Below the pieces are notes generated by a model. The model did no database searches. It had not been told where the DNA came from and saw nothing but the letters and a program-made list of their open reading frames with translations. Positions 37,339 through 46,453 of a DNA stretch of 64,000 nucleotides are shown here, piece by piece. This stretch comes from Methanococcus vannielii SB (GTDB lineage: Archaea; AGJL01; Methanococci; Methanococcales; Methanococcaceae), in NCBI RefSeq assembly GCF_000017165.1, contig NC_009634.1, forward strand, positions 758,249-822,248. The letters are read 5' to 3'. Position 1 is the stretch's first letter. Every line of letters begins with the position of its first letter. The translations under genes were made by a program, and so were the position numbers.

Positions 37339-38448
37339 ATGGGCGTTCAGGAAGAAATAAAGAAGCTTGAAGACGAATTATTACATACTCAATATAATAA
37401 AGCTACTCAAAAGCATATTGGAAGACTTAAAGCAAAGCTTGCCAAATTAAGAGATGAGCAGCAAAACCCTAAAGGTTCCGGTGGTGCATCCGGCCCATCT
37501 TATGCAGTTAGAAAAACAGGAGATGCAACTGTTGCATTTGTTGGTTTTCCATCTGTTGGTAAGTCTACTTTATTAAACAAAATTACCAATGCAAATTCGG
37601 AAGTTGGAGCATATGCATTTACAACTTTAACAATTATTCCCGGACTAATGGAACATAAGGGTGCAAAAATCCAGGTTCTTGATGCACCGGGGATTATTTC
37701 AGGTGCTTCATTTGGTAGAGGTAGGGGTAGCGAAGTACTTGCTGCAGTTAGAAACGTTGACCTTGTAATGCTTGTTGTAGACGTATTCTCACCAGAACAT
37801 ATACCGATACTTGAAAAGGAACTTAGTAATGTAGGAATCAGACTTGACCAAGAGAAACCTGATGTAAAAATTGAAAAACACGATAGAGGCGGACTTTCAA
37901 TTAATACTACAGTCCCCTTAACAAAAATAGATGATGAAACAATTGCCGCAATTTTAGGGGAACATAGGATTCATAACGCAGGCGTTTTAATTCGTGACGA
38001 TATAGATGCAGACCAATTAATAGACGTTGTGCTTGACAGCAGATCATATATCCCAACGCTTGTAATTGTTAATAAAATTGACCTTGCGGATGAACCAAAT
38101 TTAAAAAAGACAGAAGTTGCAATTGGAAATAGGCCTCATGTGTTTGTATCTGGCCATAAAGAAATTAATCTTGAAGAATTAAAAGATAAGATTTTTGAAA
38201 CTTTGGGTTTTATTAAATTATACTTAAAACCGCAAGGTAAAAAGGCAGATGTTGAAGAACCGTTGATTATTTTAAAAAATTCAACTGTGGAAGATGTTTG
38301 TAATAGGCTACATAGAGATTTTGTTAAAAATTTTAGATACGCGCTTGTTTGGGGAAATTCTGCAAAGCACCCCGGACAGAGAGTCGGCCTTGACCATGTT
38401 TTAAAAGATGAAGATATTTTAACAATCGTTGTTAAAAGGTCACTTTAA
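37339..38448 (+). CDS. DRG-family (Obg-like) GTPase
   Basis: 369-aa GTPase of the developmentally regulated GTP-binding family, linked to ribosomes in eukaryotes. An N-terminal helical region (residues 1-60) is followed by the G domain: G1 GFPSVGKST near 69, TTLTIIPG near 93, DAPGIISGAS near 114, NKID near 236. A C-terminal TGS domain (FIKLYLKPQGKKADVEEPLIIL onward) is typical. A stop-start spacing of 9 bases to the methionine aminopeptidase gene indicates an operon. Confidence 0.95.
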   Translation: MGVQEEIKKLEDELLHTQYNKATQKHIGRLKAKLAKLRDEQQNPKGSGGASGPSYAVRKTGDATVAFVGFPSVGKSTLLNKITNANSEVGAYAFTTLTIIPGLMEHKGAKIQVLDAPGIISGASFGRGRGSEVLAAVRNVDLVMLVVDVFSPEHIPILEKELSNVGIRLDQEKPDVKIEKHDRGGLSINTTVPLTKIDDETIAAILGEHRIHNAGVLIRDDIDADQLIDVVLDSRSYIPTLVIVNKIDLADEPNLKKTEVAIGNRPHVFVSGHKEINLEELKDKIFETLGFIKLYLKPQGKKADVEEPLIILKNSTVEDVCNRLHRDFVKNFRYALVWGNSAKHPGQRVGLDHVLKDEDILTIVVKRSL

Positions 38449-38457
38449 GGCGATAAT

Positions 38458-39345
38458 ATGAATGAAGAGGAATATAAAAAAATTATAAAAGCAGGGGAAA
38501 TAATTTCAAAAGTTCGAAGTGAAGCTTTGAAAATGATAAAACCCGGCAATAAATTATACGATGTTGCAGAATTTGTTGAAAATAGAGTTAGAGAACTTGG
38601 TGGAAACATTGGATTTCCATGCAATATTTCTTTAAATGATATTGCTGCACATTATACTCCCTATTTTGGAGATGAAAGTACTTTTTCAGAAAATGATGTT
38701 GTAAAACTGGACTTGGGAGCACATGTTGACGGATTTATTGCAGATACTGCCGTTACTGTTGATTTGTCTGGAAAATATTCAGACTTAAAAAAAGCATCGG
38801 AAGATGCATTAAATACAGTTATAAAAGAGATTGTCCCCCCAATGAACGTAGGGGAAATGGGAAAAATAATTCAGGAAGTAATTGAAAGTTATGGATATAA
38901 ACCAATTTCAAACCTTTCTGGACACGTAATGCACCAATATTCATTGCATTCGGGAGTAAGTATTCCAAACGTCTTTGAAAAAACTAGTAGTACTATTGAT
39001 GTTGGGGATGTTGTTGCAATTGAACCTTTCGCAACAACTGGTTTTGGACAAGTCGTGGATGGAAAAGACCGATTTATCTTCAAATATTTAAAGTCAAGAC
39101 CGGTAAGGCTTCAGGCAGCTCGAAATATTTTAAAAGAAATCGAACAAAACCATGCATACCTTCCATTTTCAGAGCGAGATATGGCAAAAATTGACCCAAT
39201 GTATAAAACTGCGATTAAAAACCTTTTGATATCTGGAATTTTATACGGGTACCCGACATTAGTTGAAAGAAATCAGGGAATTGTAGCTCAGAGCGAGCAT
39301 ACAATTGTTATTACAGAAAATGGTGTTGAAATTACCACAAAATAG
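38458..39345 (+). CDS. map: Methionine aminopeptidase, type II
   Basis: 295-aa dinuclear metalloenzyme removing the initiator methionine. Pita-bread-fold metal ligands: LDLGAHVDGFIADTAVTV (two Asp) near residue 83, SGHVMHQYSLHSG (His) near 155, AIEPFATTG (Glu) near 187 and AQSEHTIVI (Glu) near 280. The helical insert expected for type II enzymes is present around 200-260. Cotranslated partner genes are DRG (upstream) and guaA subunit A (25 bases downstream). Confidence 0.96.
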   Translation: MNEEEYKKIIKAGEIISKVRSEALKMIKPGNKLYDVAEFVENRVRELGGNIGFPCNISLNDIAAHYTPYFGDESTFSENDVVKLDLGAHVDGFIADTAVTVDLSGKYSDLKKASEDALNTVIKEIVPPMNVGEMGKIIQEVIESYGYKPISNLSGHVMHQYSLHSGVSIPNVFEKTSSTIDVGDVVAIEPFATTGFGQVVDGKDRFIFKYLKSRPVRLQAARNILKEIEQNHAYLPFSERDMAKIDPMYKTAIKNLLISGILYGYPTLVERNQGIVAQSEHTIVITENGVEITTK

Positions 39346-39370
39346 TTAAAAATGGCAGAACGGTGAAAAA

Positions 39371-39940
39371 ATGATAGTCATTTTAAACAACGGCGGACAG
39401 TACGTGCATAGAATTCAGAGGAGCTTAAAATATATTGGAGTACCTGCAAAAATTGTTTTAAATTCCACTAACCTTGAAGAGATAGAAAAAAATCCGGAAA
39501 TAAAAGGAATAATTCTAAGCGGCGGCCCAGATATTACAAAAGCTACAAACTGTGAAAACATTGCATTGAATTCAAAACTTCCTGTTTTAGGAATATGTCT
39601 TGGACATCAATTAATTTCAAAGGCATATGGTGGAAAGGTTAAAAGAGCAGAATCTGAAGAATATGCAAGTATTAAAATCCATGTAAAATATGAAAATGAT
39701 ATATTCAAAAATGTTCCAAACGAATTTACCGCATGGGCTTCACATATGGATGAGGTTAAAGAAATTCCAGATTGTCTTGAAGTTTTAGCGTTTTCTGAAA
39801 TTTGTGGAGTAGAAGCATTTAAACATAAGGAAAAATTAGTTTATGGGGTGCAATTTCACCCTGAAGTTTCGCATACTGAACATGGCGAACTAATCCTTAA
39901 AAATTTTTGTAAAGTATGCGGTTTTAAATTTAATGAATAG
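39371..39940 (+). CDS. guaAA: GMP synthase glutamine amidotransferase subunit A
   Basis: 189-aa class I glutaminase that delivers ammonia to the separate PP-ATPase subunit for XMP to GMP conversion; the two are split in methanogens. Catalytic cysteine in LGICLGHQLISKAYGG near residue 74, with His-Glu in VQFHPEVSHTEHG near 164. The N-terminus MIVILNNGGQYVHRIQRSLKYI is typical. GGTGAAAAA precedes the ATG. Subunit B is not in the window. Confidence 0.95.
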   Translation: MIVILNNGGQYVHRIQRSLKYIGVPAKIVLNSTNLEEIEKNPEIKGIILSGGPDITKATNCENIALNSKLPVLGICLGHQLISKAYGGKVKRAESEEYASIKIHVKYENDIFKNVPNEFTAWASHMDEVKEIPDCLEVLAFSEICGVEAFKHKEKLVYGVQFHPEVSHTEHGELILKNFCKVCGFKFNE

Positions 39941-39946
39941 TTTTTT

Positions 39947-40534
39947 TTAAATTAAAGAATTTGAAGAATCAATTATAACAACGTTTCCTGAAAGGACTTC
40001 TATTTCTTCAGTTGTTAATAATTCTTCTTTTACATTGTCTCCAATTATTGCACTATGTCCAAGTGGATCTTCAATTATTAAAGTTATTTTTTCTTTTCCA
40101 AGTTTTACATTTTCAAGTTTTTCTATTAACGTTTTTGCCCGTTTTTTTTCTTCTTCAGTTTCAAGCCAGCTAATAAGTGTAATAAGTGCCTCTTCCATTC
40201 TTATTATGACCCCTTCAACGTTTGAAACGTAAGCTTCAGATGCAGGCCCAGGTGACATTTCAAAGCCCAATTCAGGTATTTTTACATGTCCTGAAGAGCC
40301 CCTTATAACCCGTTTATTTAAATCATATTCTTCTAAAACTGGCAATATATACCGTTTAGGTTCTTTAACTTCTGATGGGAATATATCACTTTTTTTATAT
40401 TTACAAGCTTCACAAAAAATTGTTGTTTCAATCACTTTTCCAAAATACGGTATTTCAAGTTCCTGTGTTACTATTTTTAATGACTCTTCCTTCCCACATA
40501 TTGGGCAATCAATTAAATTCACCATATTTTCCAT
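39947..40534 (-). CDS. ZPR1-type zinc-finger protein
   Basis: 195-aa protein with one ZPR1 module: a Cx2C-x(~28)-Cx2C zinc ribbon (CPICG near residue 10, CEACK near 41), followed by the ZPR1 A/B homology domain with LGFEMSPGPASEAYVSNVEGVIIR near 88. Archaeal homologues carry a single copy where eukaryotic ZPR1 has two; eukaryotic ZPR1 binds and helps fold EF-1alpha, and the archaeal role is inferred to be similar. ATG follows AAGGTGA on the minus strand. Convergent with guaAA (6-base space). Confidence 0.9.
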   Translation of the reverse strand: MENMVNLIDCPICGKEESLKIVTQELEIPYFGKVIETTIFCEACKYKKSDIFPSEVKEPKRYILPVLEEYDLNKRVIRGSSGHVKIPELGFEMSPGPASEAYVSNVEGVIIRMEEALITLISWLETEEEKKRAKTLIEKLENVKLGKEKITLIIEDPLGHSAIIGDNVKEELLTTEEIEVLSGNVVIIDSSNSLI

Positions 40535-40566
40535 AAAAAATCACCTTAATCAAATTTTGAAAATGC

Positions 40567-40580
40567 TACTTACCTAAGTA
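40567..40580. promoter_or_regulatory. TACTTA-CC-TAAGTA palindrome upstream of the ZPR1 gene
   Basis: Perfect 6-bp inverted repeat with a 2-base centre, 33-46 bases from the ZPR1 start. A minus-strand TATA-like TATAAATT near 40607-40614 would place initiation close to this palindrome. Confidence 0.4.
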
Positions 40581-40647
40581 AAAGACTATGTTCTCATAAC
40601 ATAAAAAAATTTATACATATCTTAATTTTCGACTTGAACCAAGTAAT

Positions 40648-40688
40648 AAAATATATATACAAAATCCCTCAAGAATAATGTTATTCTT
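40648..40688 (+). promoter_or_regulatory. Promoter and probable operator of the HTH regulator and Eha operon
   Basis: AAAATATATATAC (40648-40660) is a strong TATA box. AAGAATAATGTTATTCTT (40671-40688) is a perfect 8-bp inverted repeat with a 2-base centre covering the predicted initiation site near 40681. A repressor bound there would block initiation of the regulator and, through it, the eha genes. Confidence 0.65.
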
Positions 40689-40728
40689 ATGAAATAATTT
40701 AAAGTCTTGTAGACTAAATCGTGGTAAA

Positions 40729-41367
40729 ATGTACGACAAATTAAAGATTATTGAAAGGGCAATTCTTTTAAACCCGGAACATATCAAGGTTTTTCGTGAA
40801 AAGCTCAAAATTACCCAGTCAAAACTTGCTGAAGAAAGTGGTGTAAGTCAATCACACCTAAGTATGCTTGAAAAGGGTAAACGGGATACTGGAGAAGCTC
40901 ATGCTGCCGCAATAACACTTGGAATGCTTAAATGTAGTAATGCATGGGATAAAGAAGACCCAATACTATATCTTTTAGACGTTTTATCGCTTACAAAGTT
41001 AGAAAGCGCCATTGTATCGTTTATAAGAGATTTGACTACAACAAACAGTATTCTTTACAGGAGATTTATTGAAGGGCATCCTGTATATATTGTAGATATA
41101 AACCAATTTTCTGAAGAAATTAAAAAGAGACTAAAAGTAATGAATATCGAAGAAGTATCCTTTTTTAGGGGCCGGATGGAAATTAAAGGAATACATTTGG
41201 ATAATAAAACAGTAGTAATAAGTTTGGATTGCTCAGATATTCGTAGACTTGAAAAAAAGGTCTCTGATGTACTTTCAAATAATACGATAATACAGATATT
41301 TCCAAAAGACGAAATTCCCCCAATATATTCTATTAAAAAAGAATGTATGATTGTACACTGCTGGTGA
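40729..41367 (+). CDS. XRE-type HTH transcriptional regulator ahead of the Eha operon
   Basis: 212-aa protein. The helix-turn-helix lies around residues 22-60 (FREKLKITQSKLAEESGVSQSHLSMLEKGKR), followed by a 130-residue domain that I do not recognise, containing FFRGRMEIKGIHLDNKTVVISLDCSDI. It lies only 5 bases before ehaA and is transcribed from the palindromic promoter, so it is the first gene of the operon and a likely autoregulator. No metal or ligand motif is obvious. Confidence 0.85.
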   Translation: MYDKLKIIERAILLNPEHIKVFREKLKITQSKLAEESGVSQSHLSMLEKGKRDTGEAHAAAITLGMLKCSNAWDKEDPILYLLDVLSLTKLESAIVSFIRDLTTTNSILYRRFIEGHPVYIVDINQFSEEIKKRLKVMNIEEVSFFRGRMEIKGIHLDNKTVVISLDCSDIRRLEKKVSDVLSNNTIIQIFPKDEIPPIYSIKKECMIVHCW

Positions 41368-41372
41368 TATTA

Positions 41373-41636
41373 ATGGTGCTACTTTATTACTGCATAGCCG
41401 TAATCTCCGCAACATTATTTGGAGCATTGATCGGCCTTAAATTATCGTTTGATATGGATTCATTTGAAAGTTCGCTTTTATTCCCGACCCCAATTGTAGC
41501 TTTAGGACTTACTGCAATTTTTGGATATCTTTTTAGTTTGGATATTATTTCAAGCGTAGCTATCGGGATTTTTGCAAGTATTTTCTCAAAATGTGCAAAT
41601 AAAATATTTCCGGGTGTTTTAGATGGTAATAATTGA
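41373..41636 (+). CDS. ehaA: Eha hydrogenase membrane subunit EhaA
   Basis: 87-aa protein with three predicted membrane segments (starting [18 protein letters not shown]). First subunit of the energy-converting hydrogenase A, which uses the ion gradient to drive reduction of ferredoxin with H2 for methanogenesis. Assigned by size and order in the 20-gene eha operon. The ATG follows CTGGTGATATTA; a frame extending back to 41343 overlaps the regulator gene and is rejected. Confidence 0.85.
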   Translation: MVLLYYCIAVISATLFGALIGLKLSFDMDSFESSLLFPTPIVALGLTAIFGYLFSLDIISSVAIGIFASIFSKCANKIFPGVLDGNN

Positions 41637-42114
41637 AATTTTAAAGGTTATAATCGCATTTTTAATATGCTTTCTTAACTTTATTATTGTCGATACGTAC
41701 TTTGGGCTTCCAAAAAAACCCGGAGTTCTTGGTGCAAAAGTAATTGGGCAAAAAATAGAGAATATCGGCGGTAATTTAAATGGAGGATACTTTATGGGAA
41801 ACATTGTCTGTTCCCCTGATGCATCAGCAGGTACGCTTATGGCATCGATATTTTACTACCTTTTAGGTGTTGAAGGTGGATTAATTGCTTCTTTATTTAT
41901 CTACATTGGAAACAGACTCTGTAACGATACAGGATATGCTGGAACAATTGGAACAATTACTGCAACGGTATTGATTTATTTATTAAATGGATTTATTTTA
42001 CCAGAATACTTTATTGCAGGAATGGTAGTTGCAATATTTGTAATTCAGGGATTGAATCATGAATTTGCCTCTAAAATTCTTGGAACCGTTGCTAGGAAAA
42101 TGGGGATGATATAA
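41623..42114 (+). CDS. ehaB: Eha hydrogenase membrane subunit EhaB
   Basis: 163-aa polytopic protein, about four membrane segments, with a conserved loop [30 protein letters not shown]. Its start overlaps the end of ehaA by 14 bases, indicating translational coupling. Function within the membrane arm is not defined. Named from position and length. Confidence 0.85.
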   Translation: MVIIEILKVIIAFLICFLNFIIVDTYFGLPKKPGVLGAKVIGQKIENIGGNLNGGYFMGNIVCSPDASAGTLMASIFYYLLGVEGGLIASLFIYIGNRLCNDTGYAGTIGTITATVLIYLLNGFILPEYFIAGMVVAIFVIQGLNHEFASKILGTVARKMGMI

Positions 42115-42383
42115 TGGAGTCTTCAGTAATTACAATTACAATTGGAATAGTTGGACTGATTTCGGTTGTTAAATTATTTTTAACGAAAAGTAGGGCCCTA
42201 AAGCTCCCTCTGCTATGCTGCATAAACTTTTGTATTGCAGCACTAATTGCGTTACATATAAAAAGTCCAGCTGCTGCAGTTGCAGCTGCAATTTACTTTA
42301 TATCATCTACAGTTTCAAGTAACGCCATAGCCCATACGATAGGGGAACTTGATAAAATAGAAAAGTTTGAGAGGAAAAGGTGA
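42114..42383 (+). CDS. ehaC: Eha hydrogenase membrane subunit EhaC
   Basis: 89-aa protein with two or three membrane segments (SVITITIGIVGLISVVKLF; AAAVAAAIYFISSTVSS). Start and ehaB stop overlap in TAATG. MnhF/MrpF-like size. Named by order. Confidence 0.82.
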   Translation: MESSVITITIGIVGLISVVKLFLTKSRALKLPLLCCINFCIAALIALHIKSPAAAVAAAIYFISSTVSSNAIAHTIGELDKIEKFERKR

Positions 42384-42387
42384 TTTA

Positions 42388-42666
42388 ATGGAATTTTTAC
42401 CAATAGTTGCCGCAGGATGCTGTATTCTTGGAGGAATAGGTACTATTACCCATACTCACAATATCAATAAAATAATAATGTTCGCACTCCTTGAAAGTGG
42501 ATTAATAGGACTTATTGCATCATTTTACTACCTTGATGTTGCAATAGTATCTTCGATACTTGAACCTATTGCAACGTTAATTTTGCTTTTGGGGGTTTTA
42601 AAATACGAATACGCCTTAAAAACAAAGAAAAAATACAGTACGGAAGTTCCTGTGCTTACTAAATAG
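42388..42666 (+). CDS. ehaD: Eha hydrogenase membrane subunit EhaD
   Basis: 92-aa protein with three membrane helices, beginning EFLPIVAAGCCILGGIGTI. AAGGTGA precedes the ATG at 42388; the upstream frame to 42367 overlaps ehaC and is rejected. Comparable to the small MrpG/MrpF-like subunits. Confidence 0.82.
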   Translation: MEFLPIVAAGCCILGGIGTITHTHNINKIIMFALLESGLIGLIASFYYLDVAIVSSILEPIATLILLLGVLKYEYALKTKKKYSTEVPVLTK

Positions 42667-42674
42667 GTGATAAA

Positions 42675-42929
42675 ATGGATTTAATTACCCTAACAATGTA
42701 TACAGGATACTTTTTATTAATATTGGGAACGGTTGGCGCAGTTATCGGCCCAATGACAAAAGACCCATTTAAAAGGCTTTTAAATATAGAAGTTCCATCA
42801 ATTGGGGTTTGTCTTGTATTTTTAGCGTACAATCAAACCCTTGCATTGATGACATTTCTTGGAGTAAATGCGATATTAACGTTAATTTTAGTTAGGGCCA
42901 TTCTAAAAAACGTAGAGCTGGAGGAATAA
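42675..42929 (+). CDS. ehaE: Eha hydrogenase membrane subunit EhaE
   Basis: 84-aa protein with three membrane helices and a conserved cytoplasmic loop [23 protein letters not shown] after AGGTGATAAA. Named from order and length. Confidence 0.82.
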   Translation: MDLITLTMYTGYFLLILGTVGAVIGPMTKDPFKRLLNIEVPSIGVCLVFLAYNQTLALMTFLGVNAILTLILVRAILKNVELEE

Positions 42930-42930
42930 T

Positions 42931-43404
42931 ATGAAAAGAATAAATGAAGCCTGGAATTATATTTCTAAGCCCAGTGCAGTCTCCAGATTATTCTCGGTAT
43001 TTATCTGCATTTTTTTATTTATAGGAATATTCTTACCAACTACGTTTAATGAAAATCAGCTTTATCCAAAAGACAGTATTCAAGGACAGGTATTAATAAC
43101 ACCTTTGGCACCTTACGACAGGGGCGGAATTTCCTTTGAAGAAGCAGCAGATGTAAAATCTCAGTATCCTGAGTACCAACCATTAAGGGGGCATATTACT
43201 GCATACCTGTCACCAATTGCAGTATTTATCAGTCAAAATACTATGTACTTTGGAACTACAATCGTATCGACCCCTGGCGGAATTTTAGATGAGATACTTT
43301 ACTATACTAGAGGTTTTGATACAGTACTTGAATCATTAACGTTATTACTCTCATTTACAATATTTGGCTGGCTGTTTCTTAATCGAAACAATAAGGTGGA
43401 ATAA
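42931..43404 (+). CDS. ehaF: Eha hydrogenase subunit EhaF
   Basis: 157-aa protein anchored by an N-terminal helix ([19 protein letters not shown]) and a C-terminal helix, with a 75-residue extracytoplasmic domain between them carrying [19 protein letters not shown]. It starts 1 base after ehaE, with GGAGGA inside the preceding gene. The external domain is unusual among hydrogenase subunits. Confidence 0.83.
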   Translation: MKRINEAWNYISKPSAVSRLFSVFICIFLFIGIFLPTTFNENQLYPKDSIQGQVLITPLAPYDRGGISFEEAADVKSQYPEYQPLRGHITAYLSPIAVFISQNTMYFGTTIVSTPGGILDEILYYTRGFDTVLESLTLLLSFTIFGWLFLNRNNKVE

Positions 43405-44090
43405 TGGACTACGTAAGTTTAATGTTTAGTAAAACTGTTGGAGTCGGGTTAATCGTAGGTATATTATCCCTTTATACAATATCTCGCCAAAAATCAGATT
43501 TAAACATGATTTTACTAACTGATCTTGTAGAATTTGCAATGCTCGTAATAATTGCCGCAGTTGGAACAGACCTTGCAGAAGCCTTAATTCTTCCAGGGCT
43601 TGTTGTTGGAATGGCTGAACTATTGGCAGTTTCAGAAATATTCGTATCTAGAAATGAACTGAAAAAAACTGGTAAAAAGAAAAAGTCGAAATTATTAGAA
43701 GAATTTACAATTAAGGAAACTCCAAATCTTAATATACGGTTTAACAAAATGGAAGTACTTTATACTACTCCAAAATTCTTTGCATTCATTTTAGTGGTTT
43801 ATGGTGCAATTTTAAGTGGATTTACTGGCGGTGCAATTATTGCTAGCGGTCTTTTATTCTACATACTAGCTAAAAGAGCTACTGGTAAAAAAATACTTTC
43901 AAAAGAGTTAAAAGTATCATTTGAAGGAATTTCCGGACTTTCCGGAATATTCTGGACTCTTTGGATATTGGGCTATATTGGACTATTCCTGTTCCCAGAT
44001 AGGTGGTTATACTTCTTAATTATGGCTGGATTTGGACTTTCTTTAAAAGTGGGTTCAAAACTTGGACTAATCGGGGAGTTGTTAGAATAA
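43404..44090 (+). CDS. ehaG: Eha hydrogenase membrane subunit EhaG
   Basis: 228-aa polytopic protein with about six membrane segments and a lysine-rich cytoplasmic loop ([15 protein letters not shown]) near residue 91. Overlaps ehaF by one base. Conserved in methanogen Eha operons; no sequence relation to known complex I subunits that I can identify. Confidence 0.83.
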   Translation: MDYVSLMFSKTVGVGLIVGILSLYTISRQKSDLNMILLTDLVEFAMLVIIAAVGTDLAEALILPGLVVGMAELLAVSEIFVSRNELKKTGKKKKSKLLEEFTIKETPNLNIRFNKMEVLYTTPKFFAFILVVYGAILSGFTGGAIIASGLLFYILAKRATGKKILSKELKVSFEGISGLSGIFWTLWILGYIGLFLFPDRWLYFLIMAGFGLSLKVGSKLGLIGELLE

Positions 44091-44111
44091 TTTTGACCAA
44101 AGGTGATTAAA

Positions 44112-44774
44112 ATGCTTTTTGAATCGATTGCAGGAAACTTTTATGGCATAATTCCTTTGGGCGACATTATATTTTATTTAACAGATTTTTCGCTTATAGG
44201 ATTTGTTGTAGCGATGTTTTTCACATGTGTAGTTTATCTTACAAAACCTGAAAAACAGCTTGAAGCACAGATGTACGAGTTTGGTGATAAATTTAACCAC
44301 GTAACGGCTGAGGAATTAAGGGTAAGAAAATTCATGTCCATAGTATGCGGAGTTGCAACTGCATTCTCAATGCTTACTGGGGACCTTTTTAATTTTGCAC
44401 TATTTCTTGCGGTAATCGGTATTTCAAATATAGGAATTGTCTCAGCAGTTAAAAAAGAATGGGTTTTAAATGCTGCATTCCATTATGGAATTATCGCAAT
44501 GATATCTTCACTTCCGTTATTTGGTGCAGCCGCCTTAATTTTGGGTAAAACGGGAACTCTTTCGATATTTGAACTTTCAAAAATGTCTCATGATTTATTA
44601 TATCTAAAAATACTTTATGCAATTGGAATGATTGGTGAAACGGGCGTTGCTCCATTTTACGCTGCAAAAGCAGAAATGTTTCGAGCCCCAGGTGCCCCGT
44701 ACATTTTAATGATACACCTCTCATCGCTACTTGTAATTGTAAGAACTGTAGAAATTCTGCTTACAATATCCTAA
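44112..44774 (+). CDS. ehaH: Eha hydrogenase proton/ion-pump-like subunit EhaH
   Basis: 220-aa membrane protein related to a truncated part of the antiporter-like subunits of complex I and Ech (EchA/NuoL family): AMISSLPLFGAAALILGKTG and IGMIGETGVAPFYAAKAEMFRAPGAPY are the recognisable core, with a membrane lysine. The ATG follows AGGTGATTAA; the GTG at 44103 is part of that site. Likely involved in ion translocation. Confidence 0.85.
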   Translation: MLFESIAGNFYGIIPLGDIIFYLTDFSLIGFVVAMFFTCVVYLTKPEKQLEAQMYEFGDKFNHVTAEELRVRKFMSIVCGVATAFSMLTGDLFNFALFLAVIGISNIGIVSAVKKEWVLNAAFHYGIIAMISSLPLFGAAALILGKTGTLSIFELSKMSHDLLYLKILYAIGMIGETGVAPFYAAKAEMFRAPGAPYILMIHLSSLLVIVRTVEILLTIS

Positions 44775-44783
44775 GGTGGAAAA

Positions 44784-44993
44784 ATGAGTCCTGAAAAAAA
44801 AAGCGGGTACTTTGCAATGTTGATTGGAATTTTAGGGTATATTGGAATATTATATTTAAATCCTAAAAATGATATGGTCACTTACCTTTCAACAGCAGTA
44901 TTTACCCCATTTATTATTTATGCCGTTTCAATATTTCTAGGCCCTAAATCAAGGCGGGAAAAAATAGGCCAAATTCCGTTTAGAGGGTGGTAA
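44784..44993 (+). CDS. ehaI: Eha hydrogenase small membrane subunit EhaI
   Basis: 69-aa protein with two membrane helices (YFAMLIGILGYIGILYL; FTPFIIYAVSIFLG) and a basic tail. GGTGGAAAAA precedes the ATG; the ribosome binding site of ehaJ (GGGTGG) lies in its final codons. Confidence 0.8.
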   Translation: MSPEKKSGYFAMLIGILGYIGILYLNPKNDMVTYLSTAVFTPFIIYAVSIFLGPKSRREKIGQIPFRGW

Positions 44994-44994
44994 T

Positions 44995-45873
44995 TTGAGT
45001 GCAGTACCAAGCATTGTTAACGGACTTTTATATGCACTTTACGCATTTTTAGTCGGGGGAATCTTATTGGGATTCCATAGGAAACTTATGGCAAGAATTC
45101 AAGGAAGACCTGGGCCTCCAATTATACAATATTTAATACATACCTTTAAATTTTACTTTAAAGAAATAACCTTCCCAATTTCTGCGGGAAATCCGCTTTA
45201 CGTGTTCGTATCACTCATGGATATTATGGTGTGGATGAGTGCACTGTTTATTGGAATCGTATTTGAATCATCTTTATTAATTCTTATTGGACTATACATC
45301 CTTCAAAAAATCGTCGAGCACGGCTGTGGATTAAGTAGTGGTTCTCCATATGGTAAAATTGGTGGTGTTAGAAGTGTCTTTTCAGCAGCAGCAGAGGTTC
45401 CATTGTTTGCTGCAGCAGGAATTATTTACGTTGTAACCGATTCTTTAATAATTAAAGACATATTGTCCTACCAAATAGCAAATGGGCCATTAATATTTCA
45501 ATTACCAATGAGTGCATTTGCAATCTTCGTGCTTTTAGTTTCAAAAGCCCCTTTTAGCCCTTTTGGAATCGTTAAAGCAAAAGACATTGTAAGTGGATAT
45601 ATAACCGAGCACTACGGCCCCCTTGAATCAATTATAATGATTGGAGACGCAATAGCGTGGTTTGTACTCTTATGGTTATTCATGGCATTATTCTTAGGGC
45701 CAATATTTGCACTAAATCCAGTACTTACGCTTATAGGGATGCTTGTGCTTACGGTAGTCATAACATTTATATGTGCCCTAACACCACTTCTTGCACCAAA
45801 TCATTCAGTAATGCTCCAGATAACGATTGCATCACTTACGTTAATCGATCTGGCATACAGAATTACCCATTAG
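44995..45873 (+). CDS. ehaJ: Eha hydrogenase membrane subunit EhaJ (NuoH/EchB family)
   Basis: 292-aa protein with about eight membrane helices, homologous to NuoH/HycD/EchB, the conserved connector between the hydrogenase module and the ion channel. The signature HRKLMARIQGRPGPP near residue 27 and APFSPFGIVKAKDIVSGYITEHYGPLE near 183 correspond to the quinone-site-like region. The start is a TTG one base after ehaI, with GGGTGGTAAT upstream. Confidence 0.9.
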   Translation: MSAVPSIVNGLLYALYAFLVGGILLGFHRKLMARIQGRPGPPIIQYLIHTFKFYFKEITFPISAGNPLYVFVSLMDIMVWMSALFIGIVFESSLLILIGLYILQKIVEHGCGLSSGSPYGKIGGVRSVFSAAAEVPLFAAAGIIYVVTDSLIIKDILSYQIANGPLIFQLPMSAFAIFVLLVSKAPFSPFGIVKAKDIVSGYITEHYGPLESIIMIGDAIAWFVLLWLFMALFLGPIFALNPVLTLIGMLVLTVVITFICALTPLLAPNHSVMLQITIASLTLIDLAYRITH

Positions 45874-45882
45874 GTGGTAAAA

Positions 45883-46134
45883 ATGAAACAGTACATCCAA
45901 TTACTTTCAATTGCGGGAATTGTAACACTTGGAATGATTGCTTTAATCAGCATATTGCAAAAGCCCGTAAATCCAATTTTAGGCATTTTTATAATACTAA
46001 TAGCCGGAATTTTAGTTTTAACTATGAAAAGTAAAAAAATAGTCCATTTAATAGAAACTACCGAACACCTAATGATGCTTCTAGTACTAGTGGCATTTAT
46101 ATACTTAGGATATTTCGCATTTATTTCAGGGTGA
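45883..46134 (+). CDS. ehaK: Eha hydrogenase membrane subunit EhaK
   Basis: 83-aa protein with three membrane helices (LLSIAGIVTLGMIALISIL; ILGIFIILIAGILVL; LMMLLVLVAFIYLGYF). ATG after TAGGTGGTAAAA. Named from order. Confidence 0.8.
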   Translation: MKQYIQLLSIAGIVTLGMIALISILQKPVNPILGIFIILIAGILVLTMKSKKIVHLIETTEHLMMLLVLVAFIYLGYFAFISG

Positions 46135-46139
46135 TTTTC

Positions 46140-46436
46140 ATGAACGAAGTTCCGTTTACACTACTAATAAGTGCACTTACCTTCATTTTGGGTTCTTCGC
46201 TTGGCTTATCATATAGCTACAAAAAATACAAAAAGCCATATATTGAAAGAAGTCTTGATATAGCCGCTCTTGCTTCAGCAGTTATTGGAGGTCTTGCATT
46301 TACAGTTAATTTACCTATCTCAATACTATTTCTTGCATTTCCATTAGGAATGAGGCCCGGATACGGCCATGCAGAATTCAGTCTTGGAGTAATACTTGCA
46401 GTTATTGGATTTATATTAACATTAGGGCTGTTCTAG
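46140..46436 (+). CDS. ehaL: Eha hydrogenase membrane subunit EhaL
   Basis: 98-aa protein with three membrane helices and the conserved loop [19 protein letters not shown] after GGGTGATTTTC, five bases past the ehaK stop. Named from order. Confidence 0.8.
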   Translation: MNEVPFTLLISALTFILGSSLGLSYSYKKYKKPYIERSLDIAALASAVIGGLAFTVNLPISILFLAFPLGMRPGYGHAEFSLGVILAVIGFILTLGLF

Positions 46437-46453
46437 CAATAAAGGTGAAAAAT

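Noticed and set aside
45657-46034. 125-codon frame over ehaJ and ehaK
   Set aside because: Overlaps two well-supported genes in another phase; low-complexity composition and no start signal.
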